Below are positions 8,193 to 17,258 of a DNA stretch of 64,000 nt, piece after piece. Source of the DNA: Alistipes sp. (lineage in GTDB: Bacteria > Bacteroidota > Bacteroidia > Bacteroidales > Rikenellaceae); contig JAFZFP010000029.1 of NCBI GenBank assembly GCA_017555905.1, forward strand, positions 32,360-96,359, in the 5' to 3' direction. The notes below the pieces were generated by a model. It did no database searches, was not told the DNA's origin, and was given only the letters and a program-made list of their open reading frames with translations. The stretch's first letter is position 1. The number at the start of each line of letters is the position of its first letter. A program made the translations under genes and the position numbers.

Positions 8193-9284
8193 ATGTGGCA
8201 GAAGGTTGGCAAAGGCATAGGTTTCGTACTTCTCTGGGTGCTTATCATCGTGGTTGTGATAAGTGCTGAGCGACTTGCGACCAAGCACAACAAGAGTGTG
8301 CCCGTCACCACCATCGAGATAGACATCGAGGGAGGTGGCGACAACCCTCTCATCGACCAGACATCGCTCTTAGAGTGGTTTGGCCAGCACGGCATCACAC
8401 CCATAGGTAGTGTGATTGACAACGTGGACATCGCCACCATAGAGCAGACCATCACCAACCACAATGCCGTGGCCGAAGCCAACGTCTTTGTCACCTACGA
8501 TGGCGAGATGGAGGTGGAGATAACACAGCGAGAGCCAATCGCACGCTTGCGCATCTCGGGATATGATATGTACCTCACACGTGAGGGCTATCTCCTGCCT
8601 GCCAAGGATGTCTATGCCGTGCACGTTCCCGTGATTACGGGTTCGTTCAAACCGCTGTTCAAGAGCGACTTCATAGGCTATGCCAAGGATGTGGCACTCG
8701 ACTCTATCGCTATGCTCGACAAACATATCGCGACCCTTGAGGATGATAAGTTGCCCCACTACCGCGACCTCATCGCCAACAACAAGCAGTTGCGCAGTGT
8801 GAAGCGTGCGGCCCCAAAGAAGAGTATCTTCGACTCGAAGGCCGAGTTCGACATATTGTACTCAGCCTATAAGGAGGGGCTCAGCAAGGCCACCGAGGAT
8901 TATAGCAACAACAAGCGTCGCATCAATAGTGCTATAGCGGCTCTGGGCCAGGCACAGGAGGATGCTCGCAAGAAGCAACATACCATCCGCAACCACTCGA
9001 CAGACTTCGAGGCTTTGGTGGAGTTGCTTACATTTATTGGCGAGGACGAGTTCTGGAATGCAGAGATAGTTCAAATTATCGCCTCGGGAGGTGGTAGTGA
9101 GCCTCTCCAACTCGCCATTATCCCTCGTTCGGGTCGCTTCACCGTAGACCTCGGCACGATGGAAAACCTCGTAGAGAAACTCAACAAACTGCGTCGTTTC
9201 TACGAGAATGGTCTCAACAACGTCGGCTGGGACAAGTATCGCAACATTAGTCTGCGCTACAGAGGTCAGGTGGTATGTAGATAA
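8193..9284 (+). CDS. ftsQ: Cell division protein FtsQ, with an enlarged beta domain
   Basis: A 363-aa bitopic division protein linking early and late divisome factors. A very short cytoplasmic tail precedes one membrane helix (about residues 9-25), a POTRA domain (about 38-115, ending ITQREP) and the beta domain. The family C-terminus is intact: LLTFIGEDEFW, EIVQI, IPRSGR, then GWDKY...LRYRGQVVC. Between about residues 165 and 270 there is a hydrophilic, Lys/Glu/Asp-rich, probably helical insertion that typical ~240-260-residue Bacteroidetes FtsQ proteins lack. Position between murC and ftsA supports the call. A 136-base spacer without a clear promoter precedes ftsA. Confidence 0.92.
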   Translation: MWQKVGKGIGFVLLWVLIIVVVISAERLATKHNKSVPVTTIEIDIEGGGDNPLIDQTSLLEWFGQHGITPIGSVIDNVDIATIEQTITNHNAVAEANVFVTYDGEMEVEITQREPIARLRISGYDMYLTREGYLLPAKDVYAVHVPVITGSFKPLFKSDFIGYAKDVALDSIAMLDKHIATLEDDKLPHYRDLIANNKQLRSVKRAAPKKSIFDSKAEFDILYSAYKEGLSKATEDYSNNKRRINSAIAALGQAQEDARKKQHTIRNHSTDFEALVELLTFIGEDEFWNAEIVQIIASGGGSEPLQLAIIPRSGRFTVDLGTMENLVEKLNKLRRFYENGLNNVGWDKYRNISLRYRGQVVCR

Positions 9285-9420
9285 CACCCCGACTATAGGA
9301 CATCGCAGGTCGATGGACAGAGAGTGTGTATGGAAGTGACGAGTGACCAACCGAAAGAGAGTTACTCTCTCGCGCACACCGAATTAGGATAGGAAAGATA
9401 AATAAAAAACGGATAGAACA

Positions 9421-11022
9421 ATGAAAGGTAAACAGATTGTAGCAATTGATATCGGCTCTACGAATGTAGTTATGGCCGTAGGCTCCGTAGAGGAGGGAGA
9501 CCAGATTGAGATATTGGGTGTCGCATCCGAGCCTGTGACCGGTGTTAATGCAGGTCGCATAGAGAATAGTGAGACCGTGGGTCGTGCCGTACGTGCCGTG
9601 AAGGAGCGTCTCGAGAACAGCCTCGGCATCAAGATTACAGAGGCCTACGCAGGTCTCTCAGGAGAGTATATCCGCTGTGTTCCCGTCACCGACCACGTAT
9701 ATGTTCAGGATGAGCAGGGCAACGGCTGCAACCAGATTACCGAGCGAGACCTTGAGAGTCTCGACCGCCGTATGCAGAGCGTGAAACTCCCCGACAACAA
9801 GGAGGAGATTATCACCAAGGAGCCTCTCTGCTTCAAGGTCGATGATAAGGAGGTACGCGAGCCTGTGGGTGCCTATGGCCGTGTGCTTGCAGGAACCTAC
9901 AACTTCATCCTCTGCGACCACGAGATGCGTGAGCGCCTTATGCACTGCTTGCTCAAGCAGGATATTACCGTGAAGCGCTTCGTACCTAACGCCCTTGTGT
10001 CACACCTCGGTATCACCAACACCGAGGATATGGAGGAGGGTGCTATCGTCATCAACCTCGGTGGTGGCATCACCGACGTTACGGTGCTTAACAACGGCAA
10101 GGTGCGCTACATCGCATCTATTCCTATCGGTATGGATATCATCAACGACGACATCCGCGCCTACGGCATCACTGGCTCATACATCGAGAGCCTCAAGGTG
10201 CAGTATGGTTGTGCCATAGCGGAGAATGCTGTGGACGACAAGATCTCTTTCAACCAGGCTCGCAAGGGTACTACCAAGAGCATCCGTCGTCGTAACCTCG
10301 CACGCATCATCGAGGAGCGCTTGAAGGAGATTTGCGAGTGGGTAAAGCGCGAGATTAAGGAGGCTAACTGCCGTCCTCGCTTCGCCCCTGTGGTATTCCT
10401 CACTGGTGGTGGTGCAGAACTCCCATTTATAGAGGCACTCTTCGCCCGCGAACTCGGCTACGACGAGGTGCGCTCAGTATATCCTGAGTATGGCTTCACC
10501 GAGAATAGCCTCGGCGAGAAGGTAGATAACCGCGCCTTTGCGACAATCCTTTCGCTCTTGCTCTACGGCTCTAATATCGGCTGTTGCAGTGTTGCGGAGC
10601 GCCCTGTGGTATATACTACCCCAGAGCCAAAGCCTACGCCTCGCACCCCTAACAACCCTTACGGTCAGGGCAACGAGGAGCGTGAGACACGCATACCAAA
10701 GCCAACCCCACGCCCAATCCCAACCCCAACTCCTACCCCTAAGCCTACACCAACCAACAATGGCGAGGAGAAGGAGCATAACGACGAGGTAAAGGAGGAG
10801 GTGCCAACAAGACCTCTAAACCCAATCATCCCTACTCCAACGCCAAAGCCTGAGACAAAGGAGGAGAGCAAGGAGGATAAGAAGGGTGACCAGAAGGAGG
10901 ATACTAAAGACGAGGAGTTCGATATCGAGACTCAACCTAAATCTAAGGGCTTCAAGGGCTGGTTTACTAAAGCCATCAGTTCGTTGGGCGACACATTCGC
11001 TGGCAAGGACGAGGAGTATTAA
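9421..11022 (+). CDS. ftsA: Cell division protein FtsA, with a long Pro/Thr-rich C-terminal linker
   Basis: A 533-aa actin-like protein that tethers FtsZ to the membrane and recruits the divisome. The ATPase core opens with AIDIGSTNVVMAVG (phosphate-1) and contains INLGGGITDVTV (phosphate-2) and FLTGGGAELP (adenosine motif). From about residue 395 to 505 a low-complexity linker rich in PTP, KPTP, Lys and Glu follows. The last ~28 residues form a Lys-, Phe- and Trp-containing amphipathic helix (GFKGWFTKAISSLG), the membrane-targeting sequence. The ~110-residue linker makes the protein longer than the usual ~420-450. ftsZ follows after 47 bases. Confidence 0.96.
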   Translation: MKGKQIVAIDIGSTNVVMAVGSVEEGDQIEILGVASEPVTGVNAGRIENSETVGRAVRAVKERLENSLGIKITEAYAGLSGEYIRCVPVTDHVYVQDEQGNGCNQITERDLESLDRRMQSVKLPDNKEEIITKEPLCFKVDDKEVREPVGAYGRVLAGTYNFILCDHEMRERLMHCLLKQDITVKRFVPNALVSHLGITNTEDMEEGAIVINLGGGITDVTVLNNGKVRYIASIPIGMDIINDDIRAYGITGSYIESLKVQYGCAIAENAVDDKISFNQARKGTTKSIRRRNLARIIEERLKEICEWVKREIKEANCRPRFAPVVFLTGGGAELPFIEALFARELGYDEVRSVYPEYGFTENSLGEKVDNRAFATILSLLLYGSNIGCCSVAERPVVYTTPEPKPTPRTPNNPYGQGNEERETRIPKPTPRPIPTPTPTPKPTPTNNGEEKEHNDEVKEEVPTRPLNPIIPTPTPKPETKEESKEDKKGDQKEDTKDEEFDIETQPKSKGFKGWFTKAISSLGDTFAGKDEEY

Positions 11023-11069
11023 TCTTTACTTAACACATTACTTATCATATAGTTAAAACAAGTACGACT

Positions 11070-12452
11070 ATGAGCGACTATACATATAACAACACCCCAA
11101 ATAGCGAAATTGACGACCTCGCCTTGGCCGTCAGCGGTGGCAAACTCTCGGATCTCAAACTCGACAGCAGTTCGATGATTATGGTCATCGGTGTCGGTGG
11201 TGCTGGTGGCAACGCCGTAAACCACATGCAGGATTTGGAGATATCGGGCGTGAACTTCGTGGTGTGTAACACCGATAAGCAGGCATTGGAGAACTGCCGC
11301 GTAGGCAACAAGATTCAGATTGGCCCAGGTCTCGGTGCTGGTAACGACCCAGAGAAGGGTCGTAAACTCGCCCTCGAGAGTGAGGAGCAGTTGCGCGACT
11401 TGCTCGACACCTCAGGCGTGCGTATGCTCTTCATCGCAGCAGGTATGGGTGGTGGTACTGGTACTGGTGCTTCGCCCGTCATTGCAAAGATTGCTCACGA
11501 GTTGAATATCCTCACCGTAGCCGTAGTGACTATGCCACTGGTGATGGAGGGTAATGGCCGTTTCAATAACGCGGTGAAGGGTCTCAACGAGTTGAACAAA
11601 TATGTGGACTCGCTCCTTATCATCGAGAACGAGCGCGTACGTGAGCAGTATGGTAATCTTCCACTTAAGGAGGCATTCGGTCGTGCCGACGACGTGCTTG
11701 GTATGGCGACTAAGGGTATCGCAGAACTTATCACCGTAGATTGGGCTTTGGTACGTGTGGACTTCGCCGATGTCGAGAAGGTTATGCGTGGTAGTGGTCG
11801 CGCCCACATGTCGGTAGTGAAGAAGAGTGGCGAGAATCGCGCCTTGGAGGCTGCTAAGGAGGCCCTCGAATCATCACTCATCGACGACAACCACATCTCT
11901 GGTGCTAAGAGCATCTTGCTCAGTTACTCCGTGAAGGATATCGACACCCTCACCCACGACGATATCACAGTGGCGATGAAGTATATCCAGGAGTGCGCAC
12001 GTTACAAGGATGAGAATGGCGACCTCCACATGGCAGATATCATCTGGGGTGCAAGCCAGAAGCACACCTTGGAGGATGACGAGTTGGAGATTGTAGTTGT
12101 TGCTACGGGCTTCGCCGATGGCAACGAACTCAAGATTAAGACCGAGTACGTAAACCCTGACTTCGACACTCCATTCGAGCAACCTAAGGAGGAGGTTACG
12201 GCGCAGACTCCCGTGGTGGAGCAGGCCCCAATCAAGGAGCCTACCATCATCCATCAGGAACCTGTGGTAATAACAGCCCCTAAGGACAGATACAAGAACA
12301 TAGCAACCCAGAAGCGTGAGCCAGCCTACGTGCGCAACAACGCCACCTTCTTGGACGAGAGCGAGAATACCGCTACGACAACCTTCCAGCCTGCACGTCG
12401 CAACGAGCAGGAGGAGAGTTCAGACCTCGGTGGCTCACTCTTCCAGAACTAA
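11070..12452 (+). CDS. ftsZ: Cell division protein FtsZ
   Basis: A 460-aa tubulin-like GTPase that polymerises into the Z ring. The GTP-binding core has GVGGAGGNAV (about 41-50), the tubulin signature GGGTGTG (127-133) and the NNAVKGLNEL region. The core ends near residue 320 and is followed by a flexible Glu/Pro/Thr linker. The conserved FtsA-binding peptide is probably EPAYVRNN (417-424), which is not at the extreme end: about 36 more residues rich in Glu, Ser and Asn follow. It is the last division gene of the block, with the gldE-like gene starting 25 bases later. Confidence 0.97.
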   Translation: MSDYTYNNTPNSEIDDLALAVSGGKLSDLKLDSSSMIMVIGVGGAGGNAVNHMQDLEISGVNFVVCNTDKQALENCRVGNKIQIGPGLGAGNDPEKGRKLALESEEQLRDLLDTSGVRMLFIAAGMGGGTGTGASPVIAKIAHELNILTVAVVTMPLVMEGNGRFNNAVKGLNELNKYVDSLLIIENERVREQYGNLPLKEAFGRADDVLGMATKGIAELITVDWALVRVDFADVEKVMRGSGRAHMSVVKKSGENRALEAAKEALESSLIDDNHISGAKSILLSYSVKDIDTLTHDDITVAMKYIQECARYKDENGDLHMADIIWGASQKHTLEDDELEIVVVATGFADGNELKIKTEYVNPDFDTPFEQPKEEVTAQTPVVEQAPIKEPTIIHQEPVVITAPKDRYKNIATQKREPAYVRNNATFLDESENTATTTFQPARRNEQEESSDLGGSLFQN

Positions 12453-12477
12453 ACTAAGAACGACAGAGCATTAACGA

Positions 12478-13761
12478 ATGGATGCTATAACGCTAAGAGA
12501 GAGCCTCGACATTGCACATATCGCAATCCTCGGTGGCTTGACACTACTCCTTCTGCTATTCTCGGCAATGGCGTCGGCCTCAGAAGTTGCCTTCTTCTCG
12601 CTCACGCACAACGACATAGCAGACCTTGAGGCACGCAACACTGCCTCATCACGCCGTGTGCTTGCCCTGCTGGACAATGGCGACAGGCTGCTTGCGACGA
12701 TACTCGTGACAAACAATATGGTGAACATCTGCTTGGTTATCGTGGCGACACAACTGGCAGATGCCCTATTCATATTCTCGAGCGTCTGGGAGTTTGTCTT
12801 CAACACCATCGTCATCACCTTCCTACTCTTGCTCTTTGGCGAGATTATGCCTAAGGTGTTGTCGCAGACCAACCCTATAAAGATGGCGACGTTGGTCTCT
12901 GGCCCTCTCAAGATATTGCAGTGGTTAGTCTACCCTTTGGCCTTCATCCTCATACGCACTTCGAGTCGTGTGAGTCGCCTTGCCAGCCGCAATGCCGAGA
13001 TATCTATCGAGGAGCTGGCGGATGCCGTAGACCTCGCGGAGACGGGATCGGAGGAGGAGCAGAAGATGCTCTCAGGAATCGTTGCATTCGGCCAAACGGA
13101 GGTTGTAGAGATTATGCACTCACGAGTAGATATCACGGGCTTGGAGTATGAGGCTACTTACGACCAGGTGCGCAAGATAATCGTCGAGACGGGTTACTCA
13201 CGAATCCCAGTCTATGGCGACGACCTCGATGATGTGCGAGGCATCCTTTACGTCAAGGACCTTATGCCACATATCAACCAGGGTGACGACTTCGAGTGGC
13301 AGAGGCTACTGCGCAAGCCCTACTTCGTACACGAGAAGATGATGATTGACGACCTGCTGAAGCGATTCCAGAAGGACAAGGTACATATCGCCATCGTCGT
13401 AGATGAGTATGGTGCTACTCAGGGACTTATATCGTTAGAGGATATCCTTGAGGAGGTTGTGGGCGAGATCACCGACGAGAGCGACGAAGAGGAGGATAAA
13501 CTCTACGAGAAGATTGGTGAGCGCACCTACATCTTCGATGCTAAGATACATATAGGCGAATTCGTGCGTGCCATAGGCTACGACGAAGAGGCCTTCAACG
13601 ATGTCATCGGCCACGCCGAGACCCTCGCAGGTCTGATGATGGAGCTTAAGCGCGACCTCCCACGTCGAGGTGATGAGTTGGAGTCGCACGGCGTGAAGTT
13701 CTTCATCGCCACGATGGATGGTCGAAGAGTTGATAAGATTAAGGTAGAGGTCAATGGTTAA
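12478..13761 (+). CDS. gldE: GldE-type CNNM/CorC transporter-associated protein
   Basis: A 427-aa membrane protein of the CorC/HlyC family. Three to four hydrophobic segments (within residues 15-155) form the CNNM (DUF21) domain, followed by a CBS-domain pair (about 200-325, with the GYSRIPVYG-type CBS signature and an IVVDEYGATQGL motif) and a C-terminal CorC_HlyC domain. Family members are linked to Mg2+ or Co2+ efflux. Within Bacteroidetes this arrangement next to a phosphopantetheinyl transferase is the GldE type, named from gliding bacteria but also found in non-gliders. I see no other gliding genes. Its last 8 bases overlap the PPTase gene, which suggests translational coupling. Confidence 0.85.
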   Translation: MDAITLRESLDIAHIAILGGLTLLLLLFSAMASASEVAFFSLTHNDIADLEARNTASSRRVLALLDNGDRLLATILVTNNMVNICLVIVATQLADALFIFSSVWEFVFNTIVITFLLLLFGEIMPKVLSQTNPIKMATLVSGPLKILQWLVYPLAFILIRTSSRVSRLASRNAEISIEELADAVDLAETGSEEEQKMLSGIVAFGQTEVVEIMHSRVDITGLEYEATYDQVRKIIVETGYSRIPVYGDDLDDVRGILYVKDLMPHINQGDDFEWQRLLRKPYFVHEKMMIDDLLKRFQKDKVHIAIVVDEYGATQGLISLEDILEEVVGEITDESDEEEDKLYEKIGERTYIFDAKIHIGEFVRAIGYDEEAFNDVIGHAETLAGLMMELKRDLPRRGDELESHGVKFFIATMDGRRVDKIKVEVNG

Positions 13762-14332
13762 GATTATAGTTGAGCCTGTACCAGAGATTTACGCCTGCTG
13801 CGAAAGTCTAATTACGGCCGAGGATATAGCCTCGGCTGTGCGCTTTCAGAACGAGCGTCGTCGCCGCGAACACCTCGCCTGGAGACGTGTGGTAAGAGGA
13901 GAACTCGGCATCCACACCTCCATCTCATACAACGAGGTGGATGCGCCGATAGTGGATAGGCCCAACTGTTTCATCAGCGTAGCGCACGGCGCGGGTATGG
14001 TGGCTGTGGCTATTGCTGAAGAGCGTGTGGGCATCGACATAGAGTGCCAAGAGCGCGACTTCGAGCGTGCCAAGTCCCGCTTTATGAGTTGTGAGGAGTT
14101 GGCTCTCTGCGATAAGAGTGAATTTGCGGGCTACGTGTGGTGTGCCAAGGAGGCTATGTATAAACTATATGGCAGACGTGGCATAGACCTCAGCAACGAC
14201 CTGCGAATCAAGAGTTTCGATCCCACAAGCGAGACCATGCGAGGAGAATTAATGGGCGAACCAGAGGCCCAAATAGAGATACGTCACTACGACAACAATA
14301 TCGTTGCCGTAGCGACATTTACCAAAGAGTAG
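13754..14332 (+). CDS. 4'-phosphopantetheinyl transferase superfamily protein
   Basis: A 192-aa Sfp/AcpS-like enzyme that transfers the phosphopantetheine arm of CoA to carrier proteins. Core motifs are VGIDIE (Mg2+ binding, about residues 95-100) and WCAKEAMYKLYG (about 135-146), with an N-terminal SVAHGAG segment supplying the expected His. It overlaps gldE by 8 bases and sits 16 bases before the MATE gene. The carrier protein target is not evident from the window; acyl carrier protein is the default assumption. Confidence 0.9.
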   Translation: MVKIIVEPVPEIYACCESLITAEDIASAVRFQNERRRREHLAWRRVVRGELGIHTSISYNEVDAPIVDRPNCFISVAHGAGMVAVAIAEERVGIDIECQERDFERAKSRFMSCEELALCDKSEFAGYVWCAKEAMYKLYGRRGIDLSNDLRIKSFDPTSETMRGELMGEPEAQIEIRHYDNNIVAVATFTKE

Positions 14333-14348
14333 AAACGAACAAAAATAG

Positions 14349-15797
14349 ATGTCAGCACATAACAACACCGTATCGTTAGGTACGGACTCCTTAGGCAAAC
14401 TACTTGCACGATATGCCATTCCAGCAATTATTGCGATGGCATCATCATCGCTTTACCACATCATCGACAGTATCTTCATCGGCCACGGCATCGGTGGTGC
14501 CGCGATATCGGGTATGGCAGTGACACTCCCCATTATGAATATCGCTGCGGCCTTTGGCGCTATGGTCGGCGTGGGTGCTGCGGCACGTATCTCTATCCGC
14601 TTGGGCGAGGGTAACAAGCGTGCTGCCGAGGATATCTTGGGTAATGCCGTGTTGCTCAACATCACGCTCGGCATCTCCATAATGCTCATCTTCGTACTCT
14701 TCCTCGACCCCATCCTACTCTTCTTCTCGGGTGGCGAGGCGAGTGCCGAGACTCTGGACTATGCACGTCGCTTTATGCGAATAATTATGTTCGGTAACAT
14801 CATCACCCACCTCTACTTGGGTCTCAACGAGCAGTTGCGTGCCTCGGGCTACCCTCGTAAGGCGATGTTCATTATGTTGCTCTCGATGGCCATCTGCACC
14901 ATCCTCAACCCCCTCTTCATCTTCGGCTTTGGCTGGAGCATCGAGGGTTCGGCCTTGGCTACGGTGATTGCGCAGACCATATCGCTCGGAATACAGATTC
15001 AGCACTACACCTCCGAGAAGAACTTCTTGCGCTTCCGCCGTCGCAGTTTCCGCTTCAAGCGACATATCGTAACGGCTATTATATCTATAGGTATGGCACC
15101 CTTCCTGCTCAACCTATGCGCCTCGTTCGTGACACGCTTTATGAACACCACACTACTGCACTATGGCGGTACGGGCATATATGATGTTGTTTCGGCAGAG
15201 TCGTTCGCAGGAAATGTGGGCGATGTATATGTGGGAGCCTATGGTATTATGAACCGTGTGATTCTGCTCTTCATTATGGTTGCCAACGGATTCAATCAGG
15301 GTATGCAACCTATCGTGGGATATAACTACGGCGCAAAGCAGTATGGCCGTGTTATCAAGGTGCTGAAATATACGATTATATGTGCTACGTGTGTGACCAC
15401 CTTCGCCTTCTTGGTCGGACAACTATTCCCCTACCAGGTGGCTTCGGCCTTCGTGGATAGTTCGACAGGAGAGGCCGACAAGGCTATGGTAGAGGTTGTA
15501 GCACAGGGCCTTGGCCTTGCAATGATGGTATTTCCATTGGTGGGATTCCAGATTGTTGCGGGAGGTTTCTTCCAGTATATCGGTCGTGCGCCCTTGGCGA
15601 TGTTCCTCTCTACAACACGCCAGTTGCTCTTCCTTCTTCCATTGCTCCTCACCCTTGCGCCACGCTACGGCGCCTTCGGTGCTTGGATCTCGATGCCTTT
15701 GGCCGATACACTATCGGTGATTATCGCGACGATACTCCTCACGCTCCAGATACGCAAACTCAGACGTATGGAGCGCGACATACACTTCTCTCGCTAA
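14349..15797 (+). CDS. MATE family efflux transporter
   Basis: A 482-aa multidrug and toxic-compound extrusion transporter with about 12 membrane helices in two six-helix repeats. The N-terminal repeat starts with the LLARYAIPAIIAM helix and has the HIIDSIFIGHGIGGAAISG motif; the second repeat holds the RVILLFIMVANGFNQGMQPIVGYNYGAKQYGR signature, split here only by ordinary family variation. Substrates cannot be predicted. It closes the plus-strand run that began at murG; a hairpin without a good T-tract overlaps its stop codon. Confidence 0.93.
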   Translation: MSAHNNTVSLGTDSLGKLLARYAIPAIIAMASSSLYHIIDSIFIGHGIGGAAISGMAVTLPIMNIAAAFGAMVGVGAAARISIRLGEGNKRAAEDILGNAVLLNITLGISIMLIFVLFLDPILLFFSGGEASAETLDYARRFMRIIMFGNIITHLYLGLNEQLRASGYPRKAMFIMLLSMAICTILNPLFIFGFGWSIEGSALATVIAQTISLGIQIQHYTSEKNFLRFRRRSFRFKRHIVTAIISIGMAPFLLNLCASFVTRFMNTTLLHYGGTGIYDVVSAESFAGNVGDVYVGAYGIMNRVILLFIMVANGFNQGMQPIVGYNYGAKQYGRVIKVLKYTIICATCVTTFAFLVGQLFPYQVASAFVDSSTGEADKAMVEVVAQGLGLAMMVFPLVGFQIVAGGFFQYIGRAPLAMFLSTTRQLLFLLPLLLTLAPRYGAFGAWISMPLADTLSVIIATILLTLQIRKLRRMERDIHFSR

Positions 15798-15810
15798 ACT
15801 AAGCGAGAGA
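15787..15810 (+). terminator. Possible weak terminator hairpin at the end of the MATE gene
   Basis: TCTCTCGCT (15787-15795) pairs perfectly with AGCGAGAGA (15802-15810) and overlaps the stop codon. The following sequence is not T-rich, so termination is uncertain. Confidence 0.3.
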
Positions 15811-15873
15811 CTCTCAACATAAGGGTCTAATCCTGATTGTACTCCTACTTTAGTGGGAAACAGGGGGGATACA

Positions 15874-16212
15874 CTAAATGCGGTGAGCATTCTTGCCATA
15901 CCATTCGTCAGAAGCATCGTCAGCACGACGCTTATCCTCATCCGAAAGGGAGTTGAGCCACTCCATCATCTCAGCACGTGTAGCCTCAGCCGAGGCCTTC
16001 TCGCCTGTAGAGGTCTCGTGCGAATAGCGTAGGAGATAGTACTCCACACGCTCCTCGACACTAAGCGTATCAATATCCTTAGTTGGGGCTACGTTGGCCT
16101 CGATAACCTCGGCTGGCTGAACATCGTCGGTTGTACCGTTACCTTTTTGCGATAACATACCACACGCCATCGCCATAACTGAAAGGAGTATAATTGTAAC
16201 AAATTTCTTCAT
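15874..16212 (-). CDS. Small hypothetical lipoprotein (112 aa)
   Basis: A short exported protein of unknown function. I choose the ATG at 16212, 12 codons into the open frame, because it starts a clear lipoprotein signal (MKKFVTIILLSVMAMAC, lipobox Cys at 17) and lies about 78 bases after a -7 box. The mature part is acidic and hydrophilic with a helical C-terminal half (SVEERVEYYLLRY..., RAEMMEWLNSLSDEDKRR). No domain is recognised. It is transcribed divergently from the TSUP permease gene. Confidence 0.75.
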   Translation of the reverse strand: MKKFVTIILLSVMAMACGMLSQKGNGTTDDVQPAEVIEANVAPTKDIDTLSVEERVEYYLLRYSHETSTGEKASAEATRAEMMEWLNSLSDEDKRRADDASDEWYGKNAHRI

Positions 16213-16289
16213 ATCAAACTTTGTGTTAAGTTGTGCTATTTTCCTCAAAACGAGCCAGAGAGGCCACTAATGGAGGCAACATATATAGA

Positions 16290-16297
16290 CAAAGTTA
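16290..16297 (-). promoter_or_regulatory. -7 box for the small lipoprotein gene
   Basis: On the minus strand TAACTTTG, with GTTG (plus-strand 16318-16321) exactly 20 bases upstream as a near -33 box. Confidence 0.5.
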
Positions 16298-16382
16298 TAA
16301 CAATTTTATCATTTCTGCAACGATACACCACTTTTTATCTATTATTTCGATAAATATTGGAAACGGTTCACGATATAAATCG

Positions 16383-16390
16383 TACCTTTG
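16383..16390 (+). promoter_or_regulatory. -7 box for the TSUP permease gene
   Basis: TACCTTTG lies only 15 bases before the ATG at 16406, so the transcript would have a leader of about 10 bases or less. It argues against the earlier TTG at 16388 as start codon. Confidence 0.5.
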
Positions 16391-16405
16391 CACAAATTTC
16401 ACAAA

Positions 16406-17161
16406 ATGGTAGATTATTTAATTGTCTGCCCTCTCGTCTTCTTGGGAGGGTTTGTCGATGCTGTTGCTGGTGGTGGAGGTTTGATATCTCTTCCAGCATA
16501 CTTGATGGCGGGACTAAGCCCCATCGAGGCGATTGGTACGAATAAGTTTAGTGCGAGTTGTGGTACTACGGTGGCTACGATACGCTACTCACGTTGTGGC
16601 TATATCCATTGGAGGGAACTCTTCCCTGCGATTGGCACGGCGCTGGTTGGCTCGTGGATAGGCGCACGTCTGGCCCTACTAATCGACAACGACATATTCA
16701 AAATCATAATGCTCGTCATCCTGCCAATCACGGGAGTCTTGGTGCTAAACAAACGAATGCTTAGCAAATATAGATGCCCCTACACCACACGCAAGACCAC
16801 AATCATTATCACACTTTTGGCACTGATGATGGGTCTCTACGACGGCTTCTACGGCCCTGGCACAGGAACATTCCTTATGCTTATGCTCATCGGCATTGCC
16901 CACGTAAGCCTTGAGGAGGCTGTGGGTACGACGAAGGTGATAAACCTCTCGACAAACGTAGCCTCGCTGAGCGTATTTCTCGTTCACGGCAAGGTGCTAT
17001 TCCCTCTTGCTATCGTCGCTGCGCTATTCGGCATTGCTGGCAACTTCATTGGGGCAAGATACTTCACCAAAAAGGGTGCTGCCTTCGTAAAGCCAATCAT
17101 CGTAGTTGTCTTAGTTATATTCTTCATAAAACTCTGCTGGGAGTTGTTCATTGCCAAGTAG
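16406..17161 (+). CDS. TSUP (TauE/SafE) family sulfite exporter-like permease
   Basis: A 251-aa integral membrane protein with about eight helices in two repeats. The N-terminal repeat has the family FLGGFVDAVAGGGGLISLPAYL-type helix (broken here at the usual positions) and a GTNKFSA motif; the second repeat repeats it as GFYGPGTGTFLML...GTTKVINL. TSUP proteins move sulfur-containing or organic anions; the substrate is unknown here. The gene stands alone, divergent from the lipoprotein gene and convergent with the C1 peptidase gene, sharing a terminator hairpin with the latter. Confidence 0.88.
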   Translation: MVDYLIVCPLVFLGGFVDAVAGGGGLISLPAYLMAGLSPIEAIGTNKFSASCGTTVATIRYSRCGYIHWRELFPAIGTALVGSWIGARLALLIDNDIFKIIMLVILPITGVLVLNKRMLSKYRCPYTTRKTTIIITLLALMMGLYDGFYGPGTGTFLMLMLIGIAHVSLEEAVGTTKVINLSTNVASLSVFLVHGKVLFPLAIVAALFGIAGNFIGARYFTKKGAAFVKPIIVVVLVIFFIKLCWELFIAK

Positions 17162-17181
17162 AGCCATACCTCACAGATAGA

Positions 17182-17217
17182 AGAGGGTGTCCGACAGAAT
17201 CTGTCAGACACCCTCTA
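17182..17217. terminator. Shared hairpin between TSUP and C1 peptidase genes (GAGGGTGTC family)
   Basis: AGAGGGTGTC (17182-17191) pairs with GACACCCTCT (17207-17216), extended inward by GACAG/CTGTC. It sits between convergent genes and resembles hairpins at 41680, 55752 and 61177. Confidence 0.7.
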
Positions 17218-17258
17218 TCTCTATCAAGAAGGCCTCAACCTCCTCGCTAACGGCTTAA

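Noticed and set aside
10600-10870. Possible tandem DNA repeat or independent repeat element
   Set aside because: The C/A-rich short repeats encode the Pro/Thr linker of FtsA in frame, so they are part of that gene.
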